Part shown: piece after piece, positions 37,054 to 49,065 of the stretch | How the letters are laid out: each line of letters opens with the position of its first letter | Position numbering within the stretch: position 1 is the stretch's first letter | Source: Emmonsiellopsis sp. PD_33 | Taxonomy: Eukaryota > Ascomycota > Eurotiomycetes > Onygenales > Ajellomycetaceae | Assembly (NCBI GenBank): GCA_032988165.1 | Contig: JANTQF010000111.1 | Span: forward strand, 1 to 64,000 | Reading direction: 5' to 3' | DNA length: 64,000 bases | The notes under the pieces: model-generated | The model's input: the letters and a program-made list of their open reading frames with translations, nothing else | What the model was told of the DNA's origin: nothing | Database searches by the model: none | Translations under genes and position numbers: made by a program

Positions 37054-38404
37054 TACTAGGTAGTACTACTGAGGGAGAAAAGGAGTTTAAGTATGCGGCG
37101 GCGTTTTCCTAGGGGAGCGAGCGCGTTATGACGTTCTTTTTTCGGGGCAATAGATAGATGTGATATGATTTTACGAATCTCGGATTTGGTATCTTTTGCT
37201 GGTTTTTATTCGAGTTATCGAGCAACAACTCTCGCAAGCAATTGGGTAACTGATATAGCTAAGTTACACACTTATACCGAGCACTAAACTATAATGTTCC
37301 TAATAAGTCGCACATAGATTCCACCTGTGTGATGCTTGATATCCAACTAACCCGTCTCTTATCCCGCAAGAAAAAGAGAGAAGGGTTAAATCTCACCATC
37401 ATACAGATCCAACAGGACCATCATATCATCATCACTCAGCCCCAACTCAAACTAGTTTTTGCCGTTGCATCACCAAATATCGGCCTATGACGCCACTCCC
37501 CGAAACCCAAAAACTAGTTAGTTTTAACCACGTCTATGGGAGTACGGTTATCATAAAACTTTAAATTTTTTAAAACCTAACTGCTCTCATAAGATAAGCT
37601 TCTTTCTGTGTTGTGGATGAAGAACCCGAACCCCGACTCGTCGAGCCCTAACGAGTCCAGACCCGAGAAAACACGAATTAAGGGGCACGAACGGGGTCCG
37701 CGGGCTTTTCGTCGTGGGTTCGCTATGGGTTTGGATTTTTTTTTTTTTTTTTTTTACAATGTTGTTGCCGTTTCGGGGTCTGCTTGGGGCGCTGGGCTGG
37801 TTGTTCGCCGTTCAGGCAGGGTGGTGAGGATGGTTGGGGGCATCGGGGATCGGGGATCAGGGATTGGGATTTGGGATCTGGGATTTGGGATTTGGGATTT
37901 GGGATTTGGGATTTGGGATTTGGGATTTGGGATTTGGGATTTGGGATTTGGGATTTGGGATTTGGGATAGGGGGAGGGGATGGGGATGGGGATGGATACT
38001 AGTAGTGGATGGATGGGTAGGGCTGGGATGTACTAAGTTGGTTTGGGTCAGAAGGTATCAAGGAGAGAAAAGGGGAGGGGATGAAGGGCGTTCTGTTCTT
38101 ATCAGTGGATTGGAAGCGATGTTTATCTTTTTTTTTCAACTATAAGGTTGGGATTAATGGATTATTGGGTTACTGGCCATTGGAAGTAGATGGCTTTTTA
38201 ATTATCATTATGTAGGATCTATTCGTCAATAGTAGTAAAATAACAATAGTGGCAGTAAAAGAAAATAGAATAGACAAACGATTCATATATATATATATAT
38301 AGGAAGCAAACGAACTCCAAGGAATATAGACAAAAACAAGACACTTTTTACAGCTCCATCACCGCATCTTACCCACCTGGCTCAACCAAACCCTTCTCCC
38401 TTCT
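37054..38404. other. intergenic with minisatellite
   Basis: The shared 3' region of the Zn2Cys6 gene and the ABC transporter. It contains a run of about 20 T at 37736-37755, the GGGATTT array at 37860-37970 and a (TA)n tract near 38287-38300. The long open frame through the array is a by-product of the 7-nt period. Confidence 0.6.
37860..37970 (+). repeat. GGGATTT heptamer minisatellite, about 15 copies
   Basis: A tandem array of period 7 with nearly perfect units; one unit near the left end reads GGGATCT. It continues into GGGGGAGGGGATGGGGATGG. Each window of four units fits the G3-N4 quadruplex pattern on the plus strand. The unit differs from the fungal telomere repeat TTAGGG. Confidence 0.9.
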
Positions 38405-40593
38405 CTACGTCTTCCTCACATACAGAGCCGCCCACCCAAGGATCCTATACACAGCCGTGATGGCCAACAAAATCCCCACCCACTTCCCCGTCCTCCCCGT
38501 CGCATACCCGTACGACTCCAACACCCCCAGTCCCGAAATCTTACACTCCTGCGCCAGCTCACTCGCATACATGCACTGGCAACCGGGCCCACACTCAAAC
38601 GTCCTCGTCGCAAACTCATTGACCATCAACCCCTGAAAGACGTAGGCCTGGTAATCAATGGAGCGGAAGACGTAGCGCCAAAACACATTGAGAACAGTGG
38701 GGGAGACCATGAAGCCGCCAACGCACATCCAGAGGCCGTTGGTGAAGGCGGTGAGCGCGAGGGCGATGACGAAGTTGGGGAATAGCGAGGAGATGAGCAC
38801 GACGAGGGATTCCGCCGCGAGGAGGTCGAGGAATAGCCAGAGCACGAAGGTGAAGAAGCCTGTGGCGGTGTTTTGGAAGTTGACGAGCCAGAAGGAGACG
38901 AGGGCGAAGAGGATTACGATGAAGACTGGAGTGGTTTGGTTAGTGGGCGGGAAATTAAGTTGATGATGGGGGGGTCTTACATAGGAAGGGGATGCCGATT
39001 ATGATGTTGGATATGACGAATGAAAGAGGACCGTAGAGGCCATTCGCTCGCTCTTTGACGAAGATTGCTCTGTCTTCTAGGAAGGACGGGACGTATGCGA
39101 CGGCCATGAACGACATGAAGGCCGAGGCGAAGAATACTGCGTTGATGAAGGGCTGGATATTCTCCTGTCCTGAACCTAGCCGGAGCCAAACTGTTCCTAC
39201 CATAATCGCCAGTCCTAAGACATTGTTAGTTCTTATAAATGAGATGGATAGCAGGGGTGGTCGTCGACATACCGAGATACATGATTATCCGGACACCATA
39301 AGCGATCACATCACGATAGCTCTTGATAAGGGATCTATGGACGAGCGTGAGGATGGTTGACATGAATCCGCTACGCTGAAGTGATTCAGGGCGGATTTCA
39401 CGCTTTTCAGAAGCCTCAACAAGCGTCGTGATCTGATCATTGACTGCCGAGGATTCCTCTGACTTGTTCCACGAATTTTGTATTTCCAGGAGTTTTGATT
39501 CAGCCTCCTCTTGATCATATGCGAAGTCAGTGTTGACCAGGTCTAGGACAAATTCTGCTGGGTTTATTTGGAGCGGCATAGGATATCCAGACTGATCCAG
39601 GTAAGCTTTCATTTCCGACCCAGGGCCGAAGTAACAGGTTTTGCCTTTGGATAGGATTAGGAGTTTATCAAATGTCTCAAAGGTGGCTGTGGACGGCTGG
39701 TGGATGCTAGCAATCACGATGATCTGGAGATATAGGAGTTAGCCAGTCCTCATGGTTTCCAATCGACAAGGACAACTAACTGACCTTGTGTTTCTTCGCC
39801 AACTGCTTGACAAAAGACATCACCTCGTAGCTCGCGGTCGAATCCAAACCGCTGGTGGGCTCGTCCAGGAAGAGGATCTTTGGACAGGTGATGAGCTGGC
39901 TGGCGACGCTGACACGGCGTTTTTGTCCACCGCTGATGCCTTTACGGATTGGAGTCCCGATCAGAGTCTTTGCCTGGCTCTGGATGCCAAATGCATTGAG
40001 GAGCGACGTAATACGGGTAAGGCGTTCTTTTTTTGAAATCGAACTGCATCCGAGTTTAGGAAACCGAGCTTCAATTGACAGAGGTGTGATATAATGCTCA
40101 CCTGGGAAGCGCGAGTTTAGCAGCAAAGTGGAGGGTCTCTTCGACGGTGAGGGCTCCGACAAGGACATCTTCTTGCTCAACATAAGAGCTAAGATGCCGG
40201 AAAGTCTCTAGAGACACTTTTTGTCCATTGACCAGAATATCTCCCTGGATTTCGGCGCCGGGCGCATTCTCGCGATGGGCAAGGACATTTAGGAGCGTAG
40301 TCTTCCCGCTGCCAGAGGGGCCCATGAGCACCATAAGCTCTCCTAGAATTATAATTAGGGCAAGCTCAGCAATGGTCGCGATTGAGGGGCAGACACGCAC
40401 CCTGTGTGACATGGCCGCTGGCACCGTCAAGAATCGTTTTTGGCTGCTTGGTCTCGCGGTCCTTCACGGTGACGGAGACTCCCTTCCACGAGAAACTCTG
40501 GACTGTCTCGTTTGTGAGAAAGGCATGGTCGCTGCTGTTGGACTCGAGGTCCGAGGCTGTTGTCTTCGGATCCAAGGACATTGTGGAGGCCAT
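38405..40593 (-). CDS. half-size ABCG (WHITE-type) transporter
   Basis: Six exons join in phase: 40593-40401, 40342-40102, 40043-39785, 39723-39273, 39214-38981 and 38925-38405, giving 632 residues. The order is nucleotide-binding domain then membrane domain, as in ABCG half-transporters. Visible motifs: Walker A GPSGSGKT at residues 72-79, the EQEDVLVGALTVEETL segment, signature SGGQKRRVS, Walker B ILFLDEPTSGLD and the switch SIHQPS. The C-terminal half has about six hydrophobic spans (for example FALVSFWLVNF and LFLDLLAAESLVVLISSLF) and a Cys-rich loop (CGPGCQCM) before the last span. Half-size ABCG proteins dimerise to export lipids, pigments or drugs; the substrate is unknown. An in-frame ATG at 40581 is an alternative start. 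Confidence 0.92.
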
Positions 40594-41465
40594 AGTCGTA
40601 TAACCACCCAAGCAGATAGAGCGGTAGTCTTGAATGACTTCTGAAGCAACAGAGGTTATTTCACACCCGAGGGGACGAGGAGCTCTTAAGCGGTGAATTG
40701 CCTCCATATATAACAACAGCCGAGCATTTGTGCAAGGTTGAGGGGACTTGACTTGCTGGGGGGAGAGCCCGAGATGGAGCCCGACCGCCCCAATTTCTAG
40801 ATAACCGCCGGGGAGCAAACTGGACAAAGATGGTAGATCCTAGCGAGACACTGTCGCACTGGGAACTCACCGCATGCTGTTCGCCGGGTCTGCATCGTGG
40901 CGCGGAGAAAATCCTGGCTAGCAGAGACGCCGTCTGACACACAGAGGCATCTGGGTGCGGCAAGCTCTCGGGGAGAGGATGCGGTGCAGTAGCACGATGG
41001 TAGTACGGAATAGCCTGGCCATTCGACTCTAGTGCAGCGGGCAGAAATTAACCTCAGGCCTAATCCAGGCTATTCAGGCCGGAGTTAGACGATGTTAGCG
41101 GGTGGAAGAGTTGGAGGGGGCATATCGCTGATATCAGGCCCAAAAAGGAGGTTGATATCGGCGTCGAGATAGAATTAGGGCTAATTAGGGCTAATCTGGG
41201 CCGCCCTCAATGCGCCGTCAATCAGGACAAAACACGCCCTTATTGAACACTGTCGGATTCGGTGCAGAATGAATTATGGCCTGCCAATCGCTGCTCGTCG
41301 CCTGCGCTAATCGACGCCTCCATCCGCTTCTTTGAGCCCGTCAGCCCACGGCGCTGGATCTCCCAACGTCCGCCCAGTCTCGCGATGGGCTGAATTTTGC
41401 TCCCTCCAGCCCCAGACAATACCGCCTCTTCTGACCCAGCTACCAGCGACCAGCTACCAGCGACC
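40594..41465. other. bidirectional promoter region
   Basis: This 870-nt stretch separates the divergent ABC transporter and mannosyltransferase genes. It holds short AATTAGGGCT repeats at 41172-41194 and a near-palindromic AGGCCTAATCC segment near 41055. No gene is supported. Confidence 0.5.
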
Positions 41466-43127
41466 ATGTTGGCCAGGCCGTTCCGGGCACTGCTCCTTTG
41501 CATATTTATCCTGTCGGCCTTCGTCTCCTTCCACGTCTTCCGGCGCATCTCAGCGCCCCCGCCCGCCGTCTTACCTACCACCCTCCAGGCGCTGGGTCTC
41601 CAAGCCCGTCAGATCGACTTCTGGAAAGCCCTGCTCCCTATCCTACAAGCCAATGCCCCCGGGTGTCCCTCGCCGAAACAAGATGAGAAGACCGGAGCAA
41701 TACCCTTCAATGCGGCGGACCCGCCCCGGCGGCCCGCGCTGGTTTCGATGCCGGATGCAGATCTGCTGAAGATGCAGCAAGCACACGCGAATGTCCTCCA
41801 GCAGCTCAAATCCTCCGCCGAATTGCAGCCGGTGGTTGTCCCCAAGAGCCGCGGCGTCGTGTCCACGGCGGGCGGATCCTATCTGCCCGTCTTCGTGTCT
41901 TCCCTCCGCATGCTCCGCCGAACGGGCTCAAAGCTGCCCGTAGAGCTATTCCTCAAAGACCGTGGCGAGTACGAAAGCAATATCTGCGACCATATAATCC
42001 CCTCGTTGAACGGCCGCTGCATTGTGCTATCAGACATCCTCCACCCCCCGAGTGCCACCGACGATGTCAAGAAAACCCATCCCCCGCCGTCCACGGGCAA
42101 AATAGAGCATTATCAACTGAAAATCTTCGCGATGCTCTTCTCGTCATTCGAGGAGATCCTCTTCCTCGACGCCGACTGCTTCCCCTTGCACAAGCCCGAA
42201 CTCCTCTTCGATGCCCCGCCCTACAAGAACACCGGCATGGTCACTTGGCCCGATTTCTGGATCTCCACCGTCTCGTCGCAATACTACAATATCACCCAGC
42301 GGCCCATCCCGTCAATCGGCCTGCGCGCCTCCTCGGAAACCGGGCAGATTCTCGTTTCCAAAAAGACCCATCATACCACCCTCCTCCTCGCCGCGTACTA
42401 CAACTACTACGGCCCCTCACACTACTTCTCCCTCCTCTCCCAAGGCGCCCCAGGCGAAGGCGACAAGGAAACCTTCCTCCAAGCCGCCGAGGCCGCCGAC
42501 GAGCCTTTCTACGCAGTCAGAACCCCCGTCACCCCAATCGGCCATAGCAAGAAGGGCGGCGGCGTCGCCGGCTCAGCAATGGTCCAGTTCGACCCCGTGC
42601 ATGATTACCAGAATACCCAACAGCTCTCCGCCCGCGATAGCCGGAACAACCCGCAAGCCCGCTTCGGAACGGGCAATCTACATGCACGCATCGCCCCTCA
42701 CGCAGACGACTCTTCCTCCTCTGGTGGCAGTGGCATCTCCGCCTCCGCCTCCGCATCGACCCTCCCCCCGCCCCGCGCCTTCTTCATCCACGCCCACTTC
42801 CCCAAATTCAACCCCGCCACCGTCTTCGACATCAACTTTGAGACGCGCCCGACGTACAAGGCCGACGGCAGCGATGGGCGCGCCTGGGTCGTGCCGCAGG
42901 ATACGCTGGCGCGGTTTGGGTATGATGTCGAGCGCGCGTATTGGGAGGAGATTTTATGGATGAGTTGTGAGGTGAAGGGGGGGTTTAAGTCGTGGGAAGC
43001 GGCGGAGGACAAGGGGAAGGGAATTTGTGCGAGGGTGAGGAAGTATTGGGGGAATGTTTTTGGGGGGGAGAATGGGGAGGTGGATGAGGTTAGTGGGATT
43101 TGGGATGTTAGGGGGAGGGGTGGGTAG
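41466..43127 (+). CDS. MNN-type Golgi mannosyltransferase (Mannosyl_trans3-like, MNN2/MNN5-like)
   Basis: A single exon of 553 residues from ATG 41466; a longer open frame to 41397 is not needed because 41466 gives a clean type II signal anchor (FRALLLCIFILSAFVSFHVF). The lumenal part matches the MNN family: GGSYLPVFVSSLRMLRRTG, PVELFLKDRGEYE, an EILFLDADCFPL DxD metal-binding motif, a WPDFW acceptor-site region, SSETGQILVSKK and GDKETFLQA. It likely uses GDP-mannose to extend outer-chain mannan or galactomannan in the Golgi. A Ser/Ala-rich insert (about 415-440) precedes the end. The divergent ABC transporter and convergent peptidase suggest no co-regulation. Confidence 0.88.
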   Translation: MLARPFRALLLCIFILSAFVSFHVFRRISAPPPAVLPTTLQALGLQARQIDFWKALLPILQANAPGCPSPKQDEKTGAIPFNAADPPRRPALVSMPDADLLKMQQAHANVLQQLKSSAELQPVVVPKSRGVVSTAGGSYLPVFVSSLRMLRRTGSKLPVELFLKDRGEYESNICDHIIPSLNGRCIVLSDILHPPSATDDVKKTHPPPSTGKIEHYQLKIFAMLFSSFEEILFLDADCFPLHKPELLFDAPPYKNTGMVTWPDFWISTVSSQYYNITQRPIPSIGLRASSETGQILVSKKTHHTTLLLAAYYNYYGPSHYFSLLSQGAPGEGDKETFLQAAEAADEPFYAVRTPVTPIGHSKKGGGVAGSAMVQFDPVHDYQNTQQLSARDSRNNPQARFGTGNLHARIAPHADDSSSSGGSGISASASASTLPPPRAFFIHAHFPKFNPATVFDINFETRPTYKADGSDGRAWVVPQDTLARFGYDVERAYWEEILWMSCEVKGGFKSWEAAEDKGKGICARVRKYWGNVFGGENGEVDEVSGIWDVRGRGG

Positions 43128-43575
43128 GTAATTAGTTGCCATGGATGGATGGATGGTGAGAGTGTTCCCGGTTGGATTGTATATATATATGTAGTTCTTT
43201 TCTTGTTTGTTTAGACTTGATTCTTGGGCGGTGCCCAGTTCTGGATGGTGGTGGTTTTGCTTTCCTTTAGTTTTTTTACCGGGCGGATATTTGGATACCT
43301 CTCTATGTTAATATTATCGCTATTACTATTTTGGGTGCATACAACAGGCTGGAGATGAATAACTCGCAGCAAATTTAATCTCTTTTGCATACTGACTATA
43401 TTTAGGCCCGTAATTCTAGGTTATTGATACCCCATAGAGGCTTTCAATCCGTCCGTATAGACAATAAACTAATTTCAAGGAGGGAGATGCAAGTGAAAAA
43501 CAAAGATATATATTCACAATGGTTCAATATATACAACTATCTCTACCCCCTATTCACAGAGTAACCCCTAATTAC
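43128..43575. other. intergenic between convergent genes
   Basis: The shared 3' flank of the mannosyltransferase and dipeptidyl peptidase genes, AT-rich with short T-runs. No gene is supported. Confidence 0.5.
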
Positions 43576-45987
43576 TCAAACAGTCGGCTCCATCCTCCCC
43601 CTCCGACTCCACTGATGCTTCTCCGCCCTCCCGCCTCTCTTCTTCTCCTCATACAATCTCTTCGTAAGCTGCTTATACAAAAACTCCGTACCCCCGTTAT
43701 ACCGAATGCCATGATCCGAATCCGTAAACCACTGCACCTGCATCTTCTGCGGCGACACACCAGCACCCATCAACAAATCTACCAGTGCCGCTGAATGCTG
43801 GAAATGCACATTATCATCTCCAGTGCCATGCTGGATCAAAAACCCACCAGCAACATTGCTGAAACCTTCAGGCTTGCGCACCGCCGTCTCATTATACCCA
43901 GCCTCATTCATCTCGTACGTCTTCATGTATCGCTCCGTGTACATGCTGTCGTAGAAACGCCAGTCGGAGACGGGCGCAGTGATGAGGCCAAAGGAGAAGG
44001 CGCCGCTGTCTGTTTCGAGGACCTTGGAGGAGAGGTAGCCGCCGTAGCTCCAGCCCCAGATGCCGATGTGGTTCTTGTCGACGTAGCGCTCTTTGGCGAG
44101 TTTCTTGGCGGCGGCCACTTGGTCTTCGGCTTCGAGGCGGCCTAGGTGCTTCGCGACCAGGGAGCGGAATTCGCGGCCCTTGTATCCTGTGCCCCGGTTG
44201 TCCACGGTCCAGGTGATGTACTCCAGTTCCGGATCGGAGGCGATGTAGGCGTTCCAGTCCAGTGCTTGCCATGACTTGGTCACTTCCTGTGCGCCGGGAC
44301 CGCCGTAGGGGGTGAAGAGGACGGGGTACTTCTTCTTCGGGTTGAAGTTTGCGGGCAGGCGTTGCATGACGGGAAGCGAGTAGCCAGATTCGATGGGGAT
44401 GTCGAAGTAGGTGATTTTGGGGAGTTTGTATTCTTTAAGCTTGTTTACAATATCCTCGTTGCTGGTGATGACGCGGAGAGGCTCGGATGAGTTGGTGCTG
44501 AAAAGCTCCTGGTAGGGTACGTCTGGTCCGTTGTAGGAGAGAAGGTAGTATCCGGACTTGGATGAGAAGGAGGCAGACCAGTATGCGGCAACAGTATCGT
44601 CCACAAGAGCTTTGTTTTCGAAATCACTGTAGGAAACAGAGTATAAATGTCGTTCAGTGGCGTGATGCTTGGTCGAAAGGTAGTAGATCAACTCGCGCTC
44701 GGTATCAATGCTCACAATCGAGGTGACTTCCCATTCTCCTGAGGTCAAGGCGATGGGCTCGCCGCCTTTGACGGGGAACAGATAGAGATGCGCCCACCCC
44801 GACTCATCGGAGATGTCTACATAGTAGGTGCCGTCATCTTCCGTCTTGGAGTTCTTGATAGTTCCGATGTAGTTAATGGACAACAGATTATCTAACCATC
44901 CATCTGTCCCATCCCGCTCACGGACTACGGAACCCTTTGACGAAGCCACATCCACCAGGACGATTTTTTCTTGGTCTTGGACTCTGTTGAAGGCGCGGAA
45001 TACAACATTCTCATGACTGTCGGTGACCCAAGCAACTTCTCCGATGATGAGATCATCTGCAGAGAACGCATCGGTGGGGACCACGCTAGCTTCGAGAGAT
45101 TCCATATCTAGAATATGGAACCCAACAGTCGGATTTGTCTCGGACACCTTTGGATATCGGATCTCAAGTTCACGGGGATATGGAGGTGCGAACTCCTGGT
45201 TGTCCATGTAGTATGGCACAGTATAAGTAGGCACGCCAGTTTCGTCAAAGCGGAGGAAAGCGAGGGATTTTCCATCAGGAGAAAACCAAAGTGCATATCG
45301 ATCGCCATAGATTTCTTCCTCGTAAACCCAGTCCGGAACACCATTGAAGGTATTGGGACCTCCATCGTCCGTAATCTGAGTCGTGGTCCCGTTGCTCCAG
45401 ATAAACAGATTGTTTCCGCGAACATAGGCAATCGTATTTTCCGAAGGGCTCCATGTGGCATATTGGAGATCCCCATCCTGGTCCTCGGCCAGAGGGGTCA
45501 GTTCGCCGGTCTCGACATCCTGAATGACATAGTTGGAGAAGTACGAATGGCGATACTGCTTGGTGTAACTGGTAGACCACAGAACCGCAGATAGATCAGG
45601 TTTGATGAAATATTCGTATGCATCCTCTGGCACCTTGTCCGCGGCAATCAGGGTCTCGTTGGTTTCGGTAATGATATTCTGGATAATGAGCGCTCCATCT
45701 GATCCCTGATACACATATTGGCCGTCCTCCTCTGTAGAGATCCAGTCCACTGTGATAGAGGAGGGCGAAATCGCCTTATTCGTAACTGTCTCGTTATAGG
45801 TCAGAAGCTTTTTGCCTCCACCTGTAGGCGGATGTGGCTTGCGAGGAGGGTCGATGGCCTGGCAGATGCCGGCAAGAAGCACGAGAGTAAAAACCTAAAA
45901 GGCCGAATAACAGTGTCAGCTCTTCGGTTTCCGTAGTACCAACCGTTTAACTTATTTGGAGACTGATGTCGAAAGCCATACCTTCAT
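43576..45987 (-). CDS. dpp4: secreted dipeptidyl peptidase IV
   Basis: A six-nucleotide coding exon (45987-45982, Met-Lys), an 87-nt intron and a long exon (45894-43576) give 774 residues. Joining them yields the signal peptide [15 protein letters not shown]. The N-terminal half is the beta-propeller; the C-terminal half is the alpha/beta hydrolase. The catalytic triad is visible: Ser618 in GWSYGGY, Asp695 in GTGDDNVHF and His730 in DSDHGI. The spacing (77 and 35 residues) equals that of the Aspergillus fumigatus DppIV triad. Many N-glycosylation sequons fit a secreted enzyme. It removes X-Pro or X-Ala dipeptides from peptide N-termini outside the cell. A minus-strand TATA-like element lies at 46207-46214. 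Confidence 0.95.
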
Positions 45988-48900
45988 CTTGCTACCAAAG
46001 ACCTACACCGTCACGTCAAAGCGACCAACACGCTCGGCTGCCCTTCGAAATACAGGATCCGCCCAAGAGGAACCAATGAACAGTACAATGGTCACAACGT
46101 ACCCAGCGAGAGCAGACTGGTCTTCGACAGGTAGATCTGGACTCCAGATCCTCTCCGCATTGGCCGCAGAAAACCCATGCTGATCGCGATGGGGCGAGAG
46201 GGCATGTTTATATATCTGCCATTTCCCCTGACCAGGGCAGCATGGGAGCTCATCCCCGTTATCGATGACACCTTCTTGTTTGCTGCGCGGCCATTGGGAC
46301 CTAGGGCAGTCTAGTTCGTCTTGGCCATGGTGATACTGGGCGGAGAATGTAACGTCGATAACCCGCCTGACCGTGGTGAGAGGTTAGATACGGGCCAAAA
46401 AAAGGACGGGTCGATTGCAATCAATGTGACCGGCAATGTGAGCCATTATGGAAGGCCTCGAAACGGAACAGTTGCTGGTAGGAAAAGGAGAGGTTCTCTA
46501 ATATCCATCAGGTTTTCCTTTGAGCATGTTGAATCAAGCGCAGGGATGTGGCTGAAATAAGCATCTGGTACCTCCCGTTACACGATCATGCGCTCCATCA
46601 GAGTTTATTTCGACGGGCGTCGTCTGTATGTTTAGAAGTTACCATCTCAGTAATGTAAAATTCGCCATGATTCGTCCCTCTTCTGGCGCGTTTGATTGCC
46701 GAAATATTGTTGATTCTTGTCTGGTTTTTGCGGGGCATCCGGGCGCAATCTTCTGTGTTCTTATCGGCCAACTCCACGGCCTGCCCTAACTAGCCCTAAT
46801 AAAATAAGTCGTCCGTTAACTTCTTTTCTTATGAGCCAGGAACTTTATGAAGTCAAATAGGAGAAATTCATTCCTCGCACTTATCTGCAGCAGACATTCA
46901 ACGGTCATTGGTTGTATCTCTGGGCGTCATTTCCCCGCACTGTCCCTCCCAAAATCCCCGCCAGGGGCGCAAAAGGTAACGTTGGTGCTGGGCAATTTCC
47001 GCCAATTAGTTGGTCTGGCACCTTGAACTTGGCGGCTTGGCTGCTGTAATTTATGCGGATACACGCTTCACTTCCTTGGGGAGCCATGAGGACGAGGTGT
47101 GATTGTTGATCCCAAGCTCATTCCACAGATTGTCATAGATCTCTAGGAGCATATATCCTACCTCGAACTATCCCTTGGTGCTTTCTAGGTTTTGTGAGGG
47201 ATGCTTCGCCGCCCTGAAAAGATGTTGCCCGAAATTAAAATGTTATTCGACCGGTTTTTATTTCATGTTTCACGCACGTGGGGTGAATATCAATTTTTTC
47301 CTCTGTTTCTGGTTGATACCGAATCGGGGTCCACTTGGAATTTCTGTCTTCCCTATCGACGACCGTGTTGTTCCAGCGGAGTTCTCTGGGTCACGGAGGC
47401 ACAATGTCTTGTGAATATTCACATACATCGCCTCTACGGATCTCGAGCAAGATCGTCTTGATTCGATTTCGGGACCATGTGTTGAATTGAAAAGGCGCTG
47501 GCCATACGATCTTCGCCTCCTTTTGCGCACTGTTAACGTCGATATAGCAAGTAAGTAGCTCTTAAGCTTGCCCACAGCACCCTTTCCTACAACCTATCCT
47601 ACTTTGATTAGCCATCAAGCACGAAGAGGACGATTGCTGGAGGTGAGACTGTCATCAATGAGATGGGATCAGGATGCAAACTGATGACATGGACGGAGCA
47701 GCAACATGTAAACGCCGGCACAATTAAGTCCACTGGTTGTTAACCAGTGGAATCGGATGGGAGTGGTTCGAATATTCGTTGGATTGGGCCCTGACTCTCT
47801 CCGTTTCACGCTGTTATCGTGACTCGTGTGAGGGAATGGGGTTTGGAATGTTAATGTCGGGGCGAGAGAGAGAGCTGAAAGGACAGCGCTTTATGGAGGG
47901 GCTCGATACGAGAAGCTGAGTGTGGCACACCTGCCACCGGATCAAGCGGCGTATGTTGATATAAGGGGCCGGGTTTGCACATCACCACTGCACAATGCGT
48001 CCCCGTTGCCCGGGGGCGGAGGCAGGCGGTTCACACCATCAGGCCAAGACGGACAGAGTACCACGTTCCCCTGTCAGCGGGGCGGGGCGGGGCGCGGGTA
48101 CATTTTTGGAAGATTAGGACAGCCATGTAGCCGATTCTGATCACTGAGCCGAGCAGGTAAATTTGGGTCAATGCTTGGGCGGAAATGTTTGATAGATGCA
48201 TAGGAGGTGCTTGCTTGCCCTGGCGGCCTGATAAGAATGGCTGCAAAGAATAGTTAGTACGCAGCAGTAATAGAGGATAGAAGTTTCGGGGAACTTATAG
48301 AGATAAATTTTGGATTTAGGGGCTATAGTTGGATTATTCTGATTACTTTGCAGACGATTTGCGGGGGCTGTAAGGCGAATGTCAATCGCTGCTAGTAATA
48401 GCGAACACCCTTCTATTCTAGTTTCATACTTAAGAGGGCGTGAACTAGACGGAGCCTAGAGAGTTAATTGTTTCAACGGGGCAATTATATCCTTTGCATA
48501 GAGGGAGAAACTGACGAGTACTTCGTCTGGCAGCAGGAGAAGCAAGGCGATGCTATGGTGAGGCGGGCGTTGGACTTCAAAAGGTAATTAAGTTAAAGCA
48601 GTCTTGGCCTGAACTTATCCCCCGATCTGATTGCTCGGTTTTCGCATAACCAACTACATACATCATGCATGGAACAACTGAACAAGCACACGACTGAGTG
48701 ATGAGCTGGAATCACTCAACGTTGTCCCTTGTGGAATAAACGATGCAGAAATAGGTCAAAGCGACTGCCCTGGCTTACATATACTGATGTGCCATCAACT
48801 CATTGGCACTTGTTCAATGTGATGCTGGTCCTTCAACCGTCATGCTGTCAACCTCTCCAATCAACGACATCTATGATTTTGTTGACATGTGGCAGGTTCA

Positions 48901-49065
48901 GAGCCTGGTGTTTATATATCAGCAGGGAGTATGATTTTCGTGGGATTCAGTCCCATGAAATAACTATTCCCATTTCTTTCCTCCCCCCGATTCAGCTGCG
49001 AACTGTGCCTTACACTCTTGCGGCAGACGAGAAGCCAGCCTCGTCTTACAACTTCCCTCAGCAGC
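45988..49065. other. 3.1-kb gene-poor region
   Basis: The left end is the peptidase promoter, with a TATATAAA-type element on the minus strand at 46207-46214. The remainder holds short open frames without recognised motifs and a G-rich tract near 48000-48100. A tRNA-Asn-like anticodon hairpin at about 47727-47745 lacks a good T-arm and was not called. The right end is the leader of the CCCH gene. Confidence 0.5.
46207..46214 (-). promoter_or_regulatory. candidate TATA box of the dipeptidyl peptidase gene
   Basis: On the minus strand the sequence reads TATATAAA about 220 nt upstream of ATG 45987. Confidence 0.35.

Noticed and set aside
37608..37970. Open frame with GIWDLGF heptapeptide repeats
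   Set aside because: A 7-nt repeat is open in every frame and gives a 7-residue repeat automatically. No independent coding evidence.
41172..41194. Two AATTAGGGCT units containing TTAGGG
   Set aside because: Only two interrupted copies, so not an interstitial telomere tract.
42211..42963. 250-codon overlapping frame inside the mannosyltransferase
   Set aside because: Shifted frame of a C-rich coding region; Pro/Ser/Arg-rich, no family match.
47175..47461. Overlapping open frames of about 80 codons
   Set aside because: No recognisable motif, no splice partners found and no start context worth calling.
47715..47785. tRNA-Asn(GTT)-like anticodon hairpin (ACTGG-TTGTTAA-CCAGT)
   Set aside because: The anticodon arm is convincing, but the following GGTTCGAATATTCG does not give a standard T-arm and I could not pair an acceptor stem. 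Probably chance or a fossil.
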